Source: CALRGE01 sp964360635
GTDB taxonomy: Bacteria > Patescibacteriota > Gracilibacteria > UBA1369 > 2-02-FULL-48-14
Assembly: GCA_964360635.1 (NCBI GenBank)
Contig: CAYHXO010000006.1
Coordinates: 1 to 64,000, forward strand
DNA length: 64,000 nt
Direction of reading: 5' to 3'
Shown one piece after another: positions 50,392 through 59,272 of the stretch (position 1 is the first letter of the stretch; each line of letters begins with the position of its first letter). A model generated the notes under the pieces. That model saw only the letters and a list, made by a program, of their open reading frames with translations, had not been told where the DNA came from and did no database searches. Both the position numbers and the translations under genes were made by a program.

Positions 50392-52083
50392 ATGCAAAAA
50401 ATCATTGTTCTAAGCGAAGAATTGATAAGCCAAATCGCCGCCGGTGAAGTTATTGAGAGACCGGCATCTGCTTTGAAGGAACTTTTGGAAAACAGTATTG
50501 ATGCAGGTTCTGATAAAATTTCCGTTGAAATCGAAGAGGGTGGTTTGAAGAAAATTCGTGTTAGCGACAATGGAAGTGGTATGTGCGCCGAAGACGCACG
50601 TTTATCGTTCAAGAAACATGCAACAAGTAAAATTAAATCGATTGAAGATTTATTTCACGTAAAAAGTTTGGGCTTTCGTGGGGAGGCACTCGCGAGCATT
50701 GCAAGTATTGCTCGTGTGGTTTTAGAAACTTGTTCAGAGAGAATTGGAACTTTGGTGGAAATTGATGGTGGAAAAGAAATTAGATTTGAAGAAAGTGCTT
50801 GTTCAAAAGGAACAGATATTTCGATTTTTGGACTTTTTCAGCACACGCCCGTTCGAAAAAAATATATGAAACAGGAAAGAACTGAGTATGGTCATATTTT
50901 TGAGGTGTTGGCGAATGTGGCTTTATCTCACCCGGAAATTTCTTTCAAATTGAAAAATAATAATGAAGAAGTTTTTGATTTACCGGGACGTCAATCTTTG
51001 AAAGAAAGAATTCGCTCTTTATATGGTGAGGCTGCAAATGCTTTGATTCCAATTAGTTATCAACAGTCGAATTTAATTCTGAGTGGCTTTGTTGGAAAAC
51101 CCGAACTTTCACGTACAAGTAAAAAATATCAATTTTTGTTTGTGAACGGTCGGCCAATTGAAGATAGAATGATTTCACACGCGGTGAAAGATGCATTCCA
51201 CTCCCTTCTGATGCATGAGAAATTTCCTTGGTATTTGATAGATATGCAAATTGATCCGAATTTGATAGATGTTAATGTCCACCCACGAAAACTTGAAATC
51301 AGATTTCTGAATCAGCAGGAAGTTTTTAGAGTTGTTATGTCTACAATTCATCACGCGCTTGAAGCCAACGTTTTGGCGCCGATAATTGGGCAGCCAAAAG
51401 TTGAGTTTACACGGGAGGCGGAAGCTGGCATTCGACCGGTGTTTGAACTTAATGCTGACCTTCGGTCAGTGCAATCAATTAGAGAAGCAATTCCGCAGAA
51501 ACTTATTGAATTCGAAAAAGTTTATATGCGGCCGATTGCACAAGTCGCCAATTCTTATATTGTTGCAGAAAGCGAAGAAGGTCTGATTTTAATAGATCAA
51601 CATGCGGCTCACGAAAGAGTACGCTATGCAGGATTGATGGAGAATTTGGAGAGTAAAAAAATTGAAAAACAGGCCGTTTTGGTTCCGTTAGAATTAGAGT
51701 TGGGAAAAGATGGATTCAGAATTGTTAAGGATCATTTGGCAGATTTTGAACTTTTAGGATTTGACTTGGAGGAATTTGGCGGGCGAACTTTTTTGCTGAG
51801 GGCGACACCTTTTGGCGTGCGAAATCCGGATGCTTTTTTGAATGAAATTATTAGCGATTTGAGCTCGAATCCTGTTAAAGATTTTCGTGAAACTTTGCTG
51901 ACTTACACCGCTTGCCGAGGTGCGATAAAATTTGGTGATAATTTGACTATAAGTGAAATGGAAGCGCTGATTCGCGACATGGAAAAAACCAAGCACTGTA
52001 GCCATTGTCCACATGGACGTCCTGCTTTTGTGACTTTGACTTTTGATGGATTGGAGACCATGTTTAAGAGGAAGAATTTCTAG
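50392..52083 (+). CDS. mutL: DNA mismatch repair protein MutL
   Basis: 563 aa from the ATG at 50392 (MQKIIVLSEELISQIAAGEV). GHKL ATPase motifs: the Glu-containing VIERPASALKELLENSIDA, VSDNGSGM, HATSKI and GFRGEALASI. The C-terminal dimerisation domain has DQHAAHERVRYAGL, TACRGAIKFGD and CPHGRPAF. In MutL proteins with endonuclease activity the first motif reads DQHAxxERxxYE; here the last Glu is Ala (YAG), while the ACR and CPHGRP motifs remain. Nicking activity is therefore uncertain. It is followed by an unrelated HNH gene. It partners mutS at 2336; no mutH is seen. Confidence 0.97.
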   Translation: MQKIIVLSEELISQIAAGEVIERPASALKELLENSIDAGSDKISVEIEEGGLKKIRVSDNGSGMCAEDARLSFKKHATSKIKSIEDLFHVKSLGFRGEALASIASIARVVLETCSERIGTLVEIDGGKEIRFEESACSKGTDISIFGLFQHTPVRKKYMKQERTEYGHIFEVLANVALSHPEISFKLKNNNEEVFDLPGRQSLKERIRSLYGEAANALIPISYQQSNLILSGFVGKPELSRTSKKYQFLFVNGRPIEDRMISHAVKDAFHSLLMHEKFPWYLIDMQIDPNLIDVNVHPRKLEIRFLNQQEVFRVVMSTIHHALEANVLAPIIGQPKVEFTREAEAGIRPVFELNADLRSVQSIREAIPQKLIEFEKVYMRPIAQVANSYIVAESEEGLILIDQHAAHERVRYAGLMENLESKKIEKQAVLVPLELELGKDGFRIVKDHLADFELLGFDLEEFGGRTFLLRATPFGVRNPDAFLNEIISDLSSNPVKDFRETLLTYTACRGAIKFGDNLTISEMEALIRDMEKTKHCSHCPHGRPAFVTLTFDGLETMFKRKNF

Positions 52084-52205
52084 AGCTAAAGGTGGCGAAA
52101 TACGAGTGCACACTCACCCAGCGAATTGTCCAGCTGAAGTGGGCGTTTTGATCTGTTAATCGCGTGGGTTTTTGCTATACTTTTTTTAATTTAACCCCAC
52201 CTAAA

Positions 52206-52976
52206 ATGAACGATAAAGAACTACTAGAGATGGCTCTGACTTATGGTCGAAATGCTCTGCTTTGGCGGCAGAAATTTATTGGACTTTTGCCGGAGATTTA
52301 CAAGAGGCGTTTGTTTGAACAGAAAGGTTGTAGTTCTATCTTCGAGTTCGCAGCGAAATTCTGCGGTCTTTCTAATGATCAAGTTCGTTTGACGCTAAAG
52401 TTGGAGGAGAGATTTACTGAGATGCCAAGATTGCACGAACAACTTGTAACTGGCGAAGTAAGTATTAATAAGCTCGCCCGAATTGCATCAATTGCGACAA
52501 AAGAGAACGAAGTAGAGCTTTCTGAAATCGTTCAAAATATGTCACAAAAAGCAGTAGAAACTTTAGTACGTGATGAAAAGTTTACAGGGATGCGCGCGCA
52601 GACTTTAAGCTTAAATGATGAAGTTCGGAGTAGACTTGTTGAACTTCAGGAGAAAGGAATCGATGTTAATGAGCTAATCAGCGCCGCGCTTAACAAACGA
52701 GAAGAAGAAATTGCAGAAGAGAAAGCTCAACCTGTTGAGACAGCAAAAAGTAGACCTGTTCCAGCCAAAACAGAAAGACTTCTCACAAAAGAACACGGCA
52801 CCAAATGCTCCATTCCAACCTGTTATAAACCATCTGAAGTTATTCACCACACGCAAACATTCGCACTTTCACACAGGCACGACCCAAACTATCTCGCGCC
52901 ACTCTGCAAAGAACACCACGAAATTGCGCATGCGATTAATTTGAAGGTGAGGGAAAAGAGAAAATACGTCGCTTGA
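52206..52976 (+). CDS. HNH endonuclease-domain protein
   Basis: About 256 aa from the ATG at 52206 (MNDKELLEMALTYGRNALLW). The N-terminal 170 residues are helical (a DUF222-like region with INKLARIASIATKENEVEL). A Lys/Glu/Pro-rich linker follows (about 175-205). The C-terminal HNH domain has CSIPTC, the HH in EVIHHTQTFALS, HDPNYLAPLCKEHHEIAH. Proteins like this are often encoded by mobile elements or are repair-like nucleases. A leader with -10 TATACT lies about 20 bp upstream. Its stop overlaps the -35 of the next gene. Confidence 0.85.
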   Translation: MNDKELLEMALTYGRNALLWRQKFIGLLPEIYKRRLFEQKGCSSIFEFAAKFCGLSNDQVRLTLKLEERFTEMPRLHEQLVTGEVSINKLARIASIATKENEVELSEIVQNMSQKAVETLVRDEKFTGMRAQTLSLNDEVRSRLVELQEKGIDVNELISAALNKREEEIAEEKAQPVETAKSRPVPAKTERLLTKEHGTKCSIPTCYKPSEVIHHTQTFALSHRHDPNYLAPLCKEHHEIAHAINLKVREKRKYVA

Positions 52977-53000
52977 CTTATTGTAGTTTTAATGTATAGT
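52973..53000 (+). promoter_or_regulatory. Promoter of the 183-aa lipoprotein gene
   Basis: -35 TTGACT (52973-52978, overlapping the HNH stop), a 16-nt spacer and -10 TATAGT (52995-53000). The leader is about 16 nt, with no Shine-Dalgarno-like sequence before the ATG at 53023. Confidence 0.65.
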
Positions 53001-53022
53001 GTGGCTCTATTAACAAAAAATT

Positions 53023-53574
53023 ATGTCAAAAATTAGACAATTTACAGCAGGGACAATGGCCGTAGGATTGGCTGCTTGTATAAGTGACAATGCACAACAA
53101 GAAGAATCACCAATTAAACCTAAAATTGTTGAGCAGAAAGCTCCTGAAGCCCATGAAGCGACTGAGATTTCAGATATTGCCAAATACACATCTGATCACG
53201 CGCTAAATCAAACTCTAGATATTGCTGGTGGCGACAGTTTTGATACAGAAGTTTCGGGTATGCTTTTGAACAAGAATGGCCTACTTTATTTAGACATAAG
53301 CAGCGTGGCTGATCCAAGGTTTGAAACAAGCGTACGGACTATGATAGATGAAGGGAATACTCTGAATGCTAAAGGTGAAAATTCATTGTTGTTCAGATTA
53401 AGTTGTATTGAAAATGGGAAATTTGTATCTGATAGTGGGATAACTGGTCTATCAAATTTACCAAAAATTGACGGCGTTGTTCGCCCATTCACTCTTGGTT
53501 TTAAGCTTACTGAAGAAACAGGAATGGCTGATGGAAAATGTGTAAGTTTGGCAGATTCAATTTCCTCAAAATAA
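53023..53574 (+). CDS. Putative lipoprotein (183 aa)
   Basis: The signal peptide MSKIRQFTAGTMAVGLAAC ends with lipobox LAAC. A charged linker (EESPIKPKIVEQKAPEAHEA) leads to a small beta-rich domain (about 60-183) without a recognised family. It is extracytoplasmic and function unknown. It is monocistronic and convergent with the DUF4012 gene (2-bp gap). Confidence 0.75.
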   Translation: MSKIRQFTAGTMAVGLAACISDNAQQEESPIKPKIVEQKAPEAHEATEISDIAKYTSDHALNQTLDIAGGDSFDTEVSGMLLNKNGLLYLDISSVADPRFETSVRTMIDEGNTLNAKGENSLLFRLSCIENGKFVSDSGITGLSNLPKIDGVVRPFTLGFKLTEETGMADGKCVSLADSISSK

Positions 53575-53576
53575 AT

Positions 53577-55661
53577 CTAACGATAAAGCAGCTTTATATC
53601 TAAATCAGATTCGAAGCTGTTTTTTAGTATATAATCAAAAGGTTCCTCTGGTGGATTTGGAAGCGGATAACTGGAAAGTAAGTCGCGTTCCGAAGTGAAG
53701 GTTTTTGTGAAGTCGATATTTTTTAGACCCGGCTGTTTGTAGACATGGAAATTGTATTCCGTGAAATTTCCGTTGAAAGACTTAGGAAGCGCGTATTGAA
53801 TTGAAAATGATTTTGATTCGCCTGGATTTACGATTGATTCAGTATAGAAATATGAAACTTCTTCAATTGGATCGTAGTAAAATTGAAGATCATCGCGAAG
53901 TACACCGGCAGTTGACAGTATTCTTGAACCCTCTGGTAAGTAGATTCGAATTCCTGTTTTGTTAGGAGCATTTCCAAGTACTTTTTCAAGATCGGGATTC
54001 CATTTTGTGAAACCATATTCTTCTGTGATTTTTTTTATCCATGAAAGAGTTGAGGCGTTAAAAGTGTGTGTTCGAGTGATTGAAACTGTTCCAACTACCC
54101 CTCCGTCTGTCAGGATTTGTGTATCGTGATTTATTGAAGTCTGCATGTAACGATCACTTTTATTAGCTCCGATATTTGTGAAAATAGGCATAAAATAATC
54201 GTCGCTGAGAGTGAATGCACCGTCTAAGTGAAGCTGAGTAATGAGGCTCTGTACTTCCGGGAATTTGTGGTAAGCAAGAATTTGTTTTTTACCCGCCTCA
54301 AGCATCACTCGCGCAGCGAGCTTCCTATCAATTTCAGTATTTTTTAGTTTTTCTAGAAATGATTTTACTAGCTCGTTTAGAATTTGTTTTGGAGAGCCTA
54401 CTCCGTAATATTTTGATTCAACAAGTGTGCTTAAAAGTGTTGGTAGAGTTTCTGCAGAAATTGCTTTGCCCAAAGACGGCACTGTTAATGGACCGGTTTC
54501 TTCAAGCATTGCCTGCATTGCTGATAAATTTACACCTATTACTCCGTCAACTCCCGGGCCCCCTTCTTGCTCAAGAAACCAAGCTGCTTTTTGTGCAGAA
54601 TATGTGAAATCGGGAGAAATATTGCTATCACGCATTCGCCAAAATCTGCTTAATGCTTTTAGTTCATGAATTGGCACTTCGATTGGATTTTGATAAATCC
54701 CATCATATTCATAAACGTCATGGAATTCGTAATTTGTCAGTCGTCCATCATTTAAATCTACTAAAACGAAACTACCAATGAAGCCGCCACCCGGGCGCAT
54801 TTCATCATTGTTCATTAAAAGTACAAGATAGCGTTGAGGATAGCGATGTCCGAGTAGAGTTAAAACCGCATCTTTATTTTCTACCCACATTTGGAACATC
54901 GCAGAAAGTGCTTTCACTTTTTCGCGAAAGTCGATAAATTTTGTTTCGTAATCAGTTGTACTGAGATCTACGTTTGCGAGAAGAGCATTAATTTGTGTAA
55001 GTTTCTCAGATGCAGGCTCGATATCTGAAATTGAAATTTGATCGAGATATTCAGTTAATGAGCCTTCTTTCGGTAGATTTTCAAAAGATGTTTTTGCAGT
55101 AGAAATATGTTGACCGACTTCTGCGATCAATGTCCCTGCATCAAGAATATTTCTTAAACTTTTTACTTCTGCAGGTTCAGCGAGCCATTCGGACTGATGA
55201 ACAAGTAGAAATTTACTTTTTTCTTCCGCTTCTGCAAAAAGTTTTTCGGCTTCTTCAAAAAGAATCAGATCTGACCCCTCTTCACCTGAGATTACTGACT
55301 GGCCAGCTCCTTTCAAAGATGTGAAGGCTTGTGCAGCTGATGCAAGGGCCTCTTTACCTTTCGTTTTTCCCAAAAATAAAACTTGGCCAAGGTTCAAAAG
55401 TACAATCAAAAATACTGCCGTGGCAATCATTCCAATTCTTCCCAGACCTTGTTTATCAGGTGAAATTTCTCCAACGATACATATCCTGCCGGAAGAAGTT
55501 CTTTGTGATTTGATTTCTTCTTTTGTGTTGATTGTGACGTTTTCATGAGCTCGAGATTTTTTTCGACTATCAACAGATTTTAAATTCAATAAATGCTCGG
55601 AAACCGTAGGTGTTTCTTCTTCGCTCAAAATCTCCGGACCAATGTCTAATTTGAGGTTCAT
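53577..55661 (-). CDS. DUF4012 domain membrane-anchored protein
   Basis: 694 aa. A cytoplasmic hydrophilic N-terminus (1-75) is followed by one membrane segment (IGMIATAVFLIVLLNLGQVLF, in part, about 77-97). A helical extracytoplasmic region (100-270) comes next, then the DUF4012 core with YLVLLMNNDEMRPGGGFIGSFVLVDL (in part), NISPDFTYSAQKAAWF and GPGVDGVIGVNLSAM. The family is common in CPR and Actinobacteria and linked to the cell surface; its function is unknown. A C-terminal beta domain carries NIGANKSDRYMQTSINHDTQ. It is coupled to the upstream DUF3352 gene by a 4-bp ATGA overlap (55658-55661). Confidence 0.9.
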   Translation of the reverse strand: MNLKLDIGPEILSEEETPTVSEHLLNLKSVDSRKKSRAHENVTINTKEEIKSQRTSSGRICIVGEISPDKQGLGRIGMIATAVFLIVLLNLGQVLFLGKTKGKEALASAAQAFTSLKGAGQSVISGEEGSDLILFEEAEKLFAEAEEKSKFLLVHQSEWLAEPAEVKSLRNILDAGTLIAEVGQHISTAKTSFENLPKEGSLTEYLDQISISDIEPASEKLTQINALLANVDLSTTDYETKFIDFREKVKALSAMFQMWVENKDAVLTLLGHRYPQRYLVLLMNNDEMRPGGGFIGSFVLVDLNDGRLTNYEFHDVYEYDGIYQNPIEVPIHELKALSRFWRMRDSNISPDFTYSAQKAAWFLEQEGGPGVDGVIGVNLSAMQAMLEETGPLTVPSLGKAISAETLPTLLSTLVESKYYGVGSPKQILNELVKSFLEKLKNTEIDRKLAARVMLEAGKKQILAYHKFPEVQSLITQLHLDGAFTLSDDYFMPIFTNIGANKSDRYMQTSINHDTQILTDGGVVGTVSITRTHTFNASTLSWIKKITEEYGFTKWNPDLEKVLGNAPNKTGIRIYLPEGSRILSTAGVLRDDLQFYYDPIEEVSYFYTESIVNPGESKSFSIQYALPKSFNGNFTEYNFHVYKQPGLKNIDFTKTFTSERDLLSSYPLPNPPEEPFDYILKNSFESDLDIKLLYR

Positions 55662-57256
55662 TTGAACTGAAGTGAGTGTCTAGTGAATATACCGTCATCA
55701 AACACTTTACGTGTTGTTGCGAAATTTTTAAAGCCTTTTAACAGGTCTTTTAAGATATTCCCATCAGGAAGCAGTTCAATGTGCAGAATTGAGATCTCAT
55801 CAGAGCCCGATAAAAGCTGACCGTAGTCACGAATTGAACGCTTTTCGGCACGGCCGTCCATCTTGTCTAAAATGTCAAAAAGATCTTTCTCATTTGTCGC
55901 AAAAACTGCTTTATCATCTAAAATTGCGATGCTGGCAAAAGATTTATCTCCGGCTTTCCATTCAACATAAGTGTGACCTTCATAATTTTTATCTATCTGT
56001 GTTAATGGCACAAGTGTTGCTTGAGTTTCTGTCACTTTATTTCCATCTATTTCCACTTCGACCTGCCTTTCATTTTTATATTGATAAGTTCGTGCAAAAA
56101 GATCTCGAAGTTTGTAAATTTCACTGCTTTCTTCAAGAGTGATTTCAAGAATTAATACTACCGATTCAGGACTCATTGCAAAAAGATATTCACCATCTAG
56201 GATTGGGTAAATTTCTTTTTCGAGATCGATTCCTTCTCCTAAATACTGAAGTGCTGTCGCCTTAATTGAAGATTCAAAAATTAGTGCTGCGCTTGAGTGA
56301 AGTGCATTTAACAGATCAATCATTCTAAAAACCTGGGCTTTGATGTTATGGCCTCCCCATTCAAACAAAAAATTCTCAGGCAAATATGGTAAAAATTTCT
56401 GTTCATATTTTGTGTCATATCTGAAAAATGCCTCGTTTTCGATTCTACTTTTATCAACTGCTGTAAAAGTTTCAAGATTCCAACCTGAATCGCTCATTTT
56501 TATAGTGCCTCCAAAAGATGAAAAAATTTGAAAAAGTGATTCCATGAAGCCCAGTTCGTTTACGCCGATTTTTGCAAACGCTTGCGCGATGTACAACCTT
56601 GTTTTCGGTAGATTTGAGTAGAAAAATGCAGAAGAAAAATATTGTAAACGTGAGCGTAAATTTTGATAATTTTCCGTGTCTATGATTTTTTCGTTGTCAT
56701 CTAGAATTTCTTTGAGAATCTCCGGTTTTGTAGAAAAAGCCAAAAGATTTTCAGTGAAAGCGAATGAAAAAGGGTGGGAAACAGGATAAGAATAAATATT
56801 ATTTTCTTCTGATAATTCTTCATCAGGGATGAGAAGAGTTTTTAGATATTTAAGGGCTTTTTTTTCGGATTTAATTTTGAAAAATATCACAGGTTCTTCA
56901 GACACGAATGCAATTCCAATTTTGTCATCAATAAAATCGAGTTTTTCAGGATTTGATCCAAGATAATATTCGAATGGAATTTGTAATTTCGAAGCTGCAA
57001 AAGGGCTATCATCTGGTAACGCATCTGCCGATGCCAAATAATCTTCAATTGAAAATGTTGCGAACGCGAAAGTATCTTCCGCAGGTAAAATTGCCGCAAG
57101 ATCGGGCAGTTTTTGAGTTCGCATATAAATGAAAAAAACGAAAATCAGAGCCGCAAGCAAAAGGCTGGCAATCAGCAGACTTTCAGAAACGTAAAGCTGC
57201 ATTTTATAGACAACTCTAACAAGTTTCTCCTTAAAATTTGATATTTTCTCTTCCAT
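55658..57256 (-). CDS. DUF3352-like membrane-anchored protein
   Basis: 532 aa. A single N-terminal membrane segment (about 24-44, LLIASLLLAALIFVFFIYM) follows a basic patch. The extracytoplasmic part begins LPDLAAILPAEDTFAFATF, the DUF3352 opening (alternating strand/helix with PADT-like text), repeated more weakly later (FLPYLPENFLFEWGG). It probably works at the envelope with DUF4012. On its own strand TATAAT lies about 20 nt before the ATG and may be the -10. The recurrent TTTGTCTAG element lies just upstream of that. Confidence 0.82.
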   Translation of the reverse strand: MEEKISNFKEKLVRVVYKMQLYVSESLLIASLLLAALIFVFFIYMRTQKLPDLAAILPAEDTFAFATFSIEDYLASADALPDDSPFAASKLQIPFEYYLGSNPEKLDFIDDKIGIAFVSEEPVIFFKIKSEKKALKYLKTLLIPDEELSEENNIYSYPVSHPFSFAFTENLLAFSTKPEILKEILDDNEKIIDTENYQNLRSRLQYFSSAFFYSNLPKTRLYIAQAFAKIGVNELGFMESLFQIFSSFGGTIKMSDSGWNLETFTAVDKSRIENEAFFRYDTKYEQKFLPYLPENFLFEWGGHNIKAQVFRMIDLLNALHSSAALIFESSIKATALQYLGEGIDLEKEIYPILDGEYLFAMSPESVVLILEITLEESSEIYKLRDLFARTYQYKNERQVEVEIDGNKVTETQATLVPLTQIDKNYEGHTYVEWKAGDKSFASIAILDDKAVFATNEKDLFDILDKMDGRAEKRSIRDYGQLLSGSDEISILHIELLPDGNILKDLLKGFKNFATTRKVFDDGIFTRHSLQFK

Positions 57257-57289
57257 AAGCGTTTAATGCCGCGTGATTATACCTGAATG

Positions 57290-57304
57290 TCTAGACAAAG
57301 AAAA
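57290..57304. repeat. Direct repeat flanking AbiE cassette, left copy
   Basis: TCTAGACAAAGAAAA, identical over 15 bp to 58718-58732 in the same orientation. The next bases (TGC vs CTGC) are also alike. The copies enclose the AbiE toxin-antitoxin pair. Confidence 0.65.
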
Positions 57305-57339
57305 TGCATCGAGGAATTTGAGGGGGATTTCAATTGAGC

Positions 57340-57402
57340 TTGAAAAGAAATGACTAAAGTGATACAATGAGAGCTAAAGGTAAGAATAAATCTTACATTT
57401 AG
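57340..57402 (+). promoter_or_regulatory. abiE promoter and operator
   Basis: -35 TTGAAA (57340-57345), a 17-nt spacer and -10 TACAAT (57363-57368). Just downstream is the dyad CTAAA-G-GTAAGA-ATAAA-TCTTAC-A-TTTAG (57374-57402), where an AbiEi-type autorepressor would bind. Confidence 0.75.
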
Positions 57403-57413
57403 CCTCCATATGT

Positions 57414-57980
57414 ATGAATGAGCTGCTAAGATCAAAACAAACAGTATTCTCTTTTAAAGAACTTATTTTATTGTGGGGAAATCTCGAGGTAAAAACAGCA
57501 AAATCCAGGGTGAATTATTACGTTAGGAAAGGGCAACTTTATCACATTCGTCGTGGCCTATATGGCAAAGATAAAAACTATGACAGATATGAATTAGCAA
57601 ATAAAATTTTTTCGCCTTCTTACATAAGTTTTGAAACTGTCTCCGGTGCCGCCGGACTAACTTTTCAATACTATAGTCAGATTTTTCTTGCATCGTATCA
57701 AACTAGAGAATTAATTTGTGATGATCAAAAATTTAGCTTTAAAACTATTAAAGACTCTATTCTACTCGATACAACTGGAATAGAAAAACGTGAGAGCTAT
57801 TATATCGCAAGCCCTGAAAGAGCTTTTTTAGATATGATTTATCTTCATCCAACTTACTATTTTGATAATCTTTCAACATTAAATTGGGAAAAAGTATATG
57901 CAATTTTACCGATATATAACTCCAGAAGAATGGAAAAAGCTGTCAAAGTATATCAAGATGAATACATGAAAAGTCTTTAA
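57414..57980 (+). CDS. abiEi: AbiEi-family antitoxin
   Basis: 188 aa. The N-terminal winged helix reads FSFKELILLWGNLEVKTAKSRVNYYVRKGQLYHIRRGLYG in parts, the AbiEi DNA-binding domain. The C-terminal AbiEi_4-like domain has SYISFETVSGAAGLTFQYY and IASPERAFLDMIYL. AbiEi neutralises the nucleotidyltransferase partner and represses its own promoter. An inverted repeat at 57374-57402 is the likely operator. The start at 57414 follows a 45-nt leader. Confidence 0.9.
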   Translation: MNELLRSKQTVFSFKELILLWGNLEVKTAKSRVNYYVRKGQLYHIRRGLYGKDKNYDRYELANKIFSPSYISFETVSGAAGLTFQYYSQIFLASYQTRELICDDQKFSFKTIKDSILLDTTGIEKRESYYIASPERAFLDMIYLHPTYYFDNLSTLNWEKVYAILPIYNSRRMEKAVKVYQDEYMKSL

Positions 57981-57989
57981 TTTAATTTT

Positions 57990-58694
57990 ATGACTCTAAA
58001 TCAGGCAACACATAGAACTATTTTCATAAAAATTCTGAGTGATATTTTTAAAGATCCTACTGTAGGTCCTGTTTTAGGCTTCAAAGGAGGTACAGCGGCT
58101 TACTTATTTTATGATTTAAATAGATTCTCTGTTGATCTTGATTTCGATTTATTAGATATAGAAAAAAAAGATTACGTTTTTGAGCGAGTAAAAAATATTC
58201 TTGAAACTTACGGAACTTTAAGAAATGCAGATGTAAAAAGTTATACCCTTTTTTATCTTCTTTCCTACCACGATAAGGAGAAAAATCATCAAAATATAAA
58301 GGTTGAAATAAGTCATCGTGAATGTGAGTCGAGATATGAGGTTAAATCTTATATGGGAATTTCAATGAAAGTTATGGTTAAAGATGACATGGTAGCCAAT
58401 AAATTACTAGCAATGAAAAATCGTATGGGACGAGCAAATCGAGATATTTTTGATGTATATTTTTTCCTAAAAAATGATTGGCCGATAAATAAAGTACTGG
58501 TTGAAAAACGAAGCGGGCTAGCGTATATCAAATTTATTGAGGAGTGCATTGAATCCCTAGAAAAAAGGGGTAGCAATGACATACTCTCGCGAATGGGTGA
58601 ACTTCTAACTCAATCACAAAAAGAATGGGTTCGTTCAAAACTTGTTCCCGAAACAATTTTTTTGCTTAAACTTACTCTGGATAACGAAAGGTAA
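57990..58694 (+). CDS. abiEii: AbiEii-family nucleotidyltransferase toxin
   Basis: 234 aa. The nucleotidyltransferase-like core has VLGFKGGTAAYLFYDLNRFSVDLDFDLL (in parts), the GG...S-x-DlDfd motif (about 29-54), and a conserved later block, VKDDMVANKLLAMKNRMGRANRDIFDVYFFL (in parts). AbiEii toxins are GTP-binding nucleotidyltransferases acting as phage-defence or stability toxins. The order (abiEi first, 9-bp gap) is normal. The cassette is flanked by a 15-bp direct repeat, consistent with insertion as a unit. Confidence 0.92.
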   Translation: MTLNQATHRTIFIKILSDIFKDPTVGPVLGFKGGTAAYLFYDLNRFSVDLDFDLLDIEKKDYVFERVKNILETYGTLRNADVKSYTLFYLLSYHDKEKNHQNIKVEISHRECESRYEVKSYMGISMKVMVKDDMVANKLLAMKNRMGRANRDIFDVYFFLKNDWPINKVLVEKRSGLAYIKFIEECIESLEKRGSNDILSRMGELLTQSQKEWVRSKLVPETIFLLKLTLDNER

Positions 58695-58717
58695 CTTTAT
58701 CTCTATGACACAAGTAA

Positions 58718-58732
58718 TCTAGACAAAGAAAA
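58718..58732. repeat. Direct repeat flanking AbiE cassette, right copy
   Basis: TCTAGACAAAGAAAA, identical to 57290-57304. It is 24 bp past the abiEii stop. The remaining gap to 58834 holds no other feature I recognise. Confidence 0.65.
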
Positions 58733-58834
58733 CTGCCGATGATAAGCACAAGTACTCTAATTTTATTTATGTCACTTGAATTCAGAAAATCATTAATTGA
58801 CTCACGAATACTTTAGAATGACGGAGGTCAACTT

Positions 58835-59260
58835 TTGGTGACTTCACAATCGACTTTAAATTGGATGAATGAAGGCCTCGTGGAATATAATAGACAGATT
58901 TCGGATAGAGCATTTCGACCTAATATTTTACTTGATGGACTTCCGCCCAATGTGGAAGATTTAATTGATAGTGCTGTCATTAAACCCGGATACATGAAAG
59001 AAAGCGGTTTAAAACTAGTTAATGGAGTAAGGATGGAATTCGGAAAAATGTGTGTGAGATGTGCTATTCCAAATATTGACCCTAAAACTGCTACTCATAC
59101 TGCCGAACCGGGGAAATGGTTAGTAAAAAATAGACCGAGAAGACTTGATGTTCCCAAAGCAACTTTTGGTGTTAATGCGGAATTTGATGTTAGTGAAGGG
59201 AAACATCTTATTACCGATGATGACAAATTCATAATCACTGGAGAAAAAACTTCATTATGA
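58835..59260 (+). CDS. MOSC domain protein, N-terminally short
   Basis: 141 aa. It matches the later two thirds of a MOSC domain: TSQSTLNWMNEGLVEYN, RAFRPNILLDGLPPNVEDLID, the cofactor Cys in MCVRCAIPNIDPKTATHT, RPRRL and FGVNAEFD. MOSC domains act in molybdenum-cofactor sulfur transfer or related reductases. The first strands of the domain are missing. In frame, a TAG at 58814-58816 is followed by readable MOSC-like codons (GGQLLVTSQ). The start used is TTG at 58835 (GTG at 58838 is possible), about 7 nt after GGAGG. It may be a remnant rather than a functional protein. No molybdopterin genes are nearby. Confidence 0.6.
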   Translation: MVTSQSTLNWMNEGLVEYNRQISDRAFRPNILLDGLPPNVEDLIDSAVIKPGYMKESGLKLVNGVRMEFGKMCVRCAIPNIDPKTATHTAEPGKWLVKNRPRRLDVPKATFGVNAEFDVSEGKHLITDDDKFIITGEKTSL

Positions 59261-59266
59261 TAAAAT
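59258..59266 (+). promoter_or_regulatory. Extended -10 promoter of alaS, leaderless
   Basis: TG-A-TAAAAT (59258-59266) then 6 nt (CGCCAC) and the ATG at 59273. A weak -35 TGGAGA is 16 nt upstream. Confidence 0.6.
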
Positions 59267-59272
59267 CGCCAC

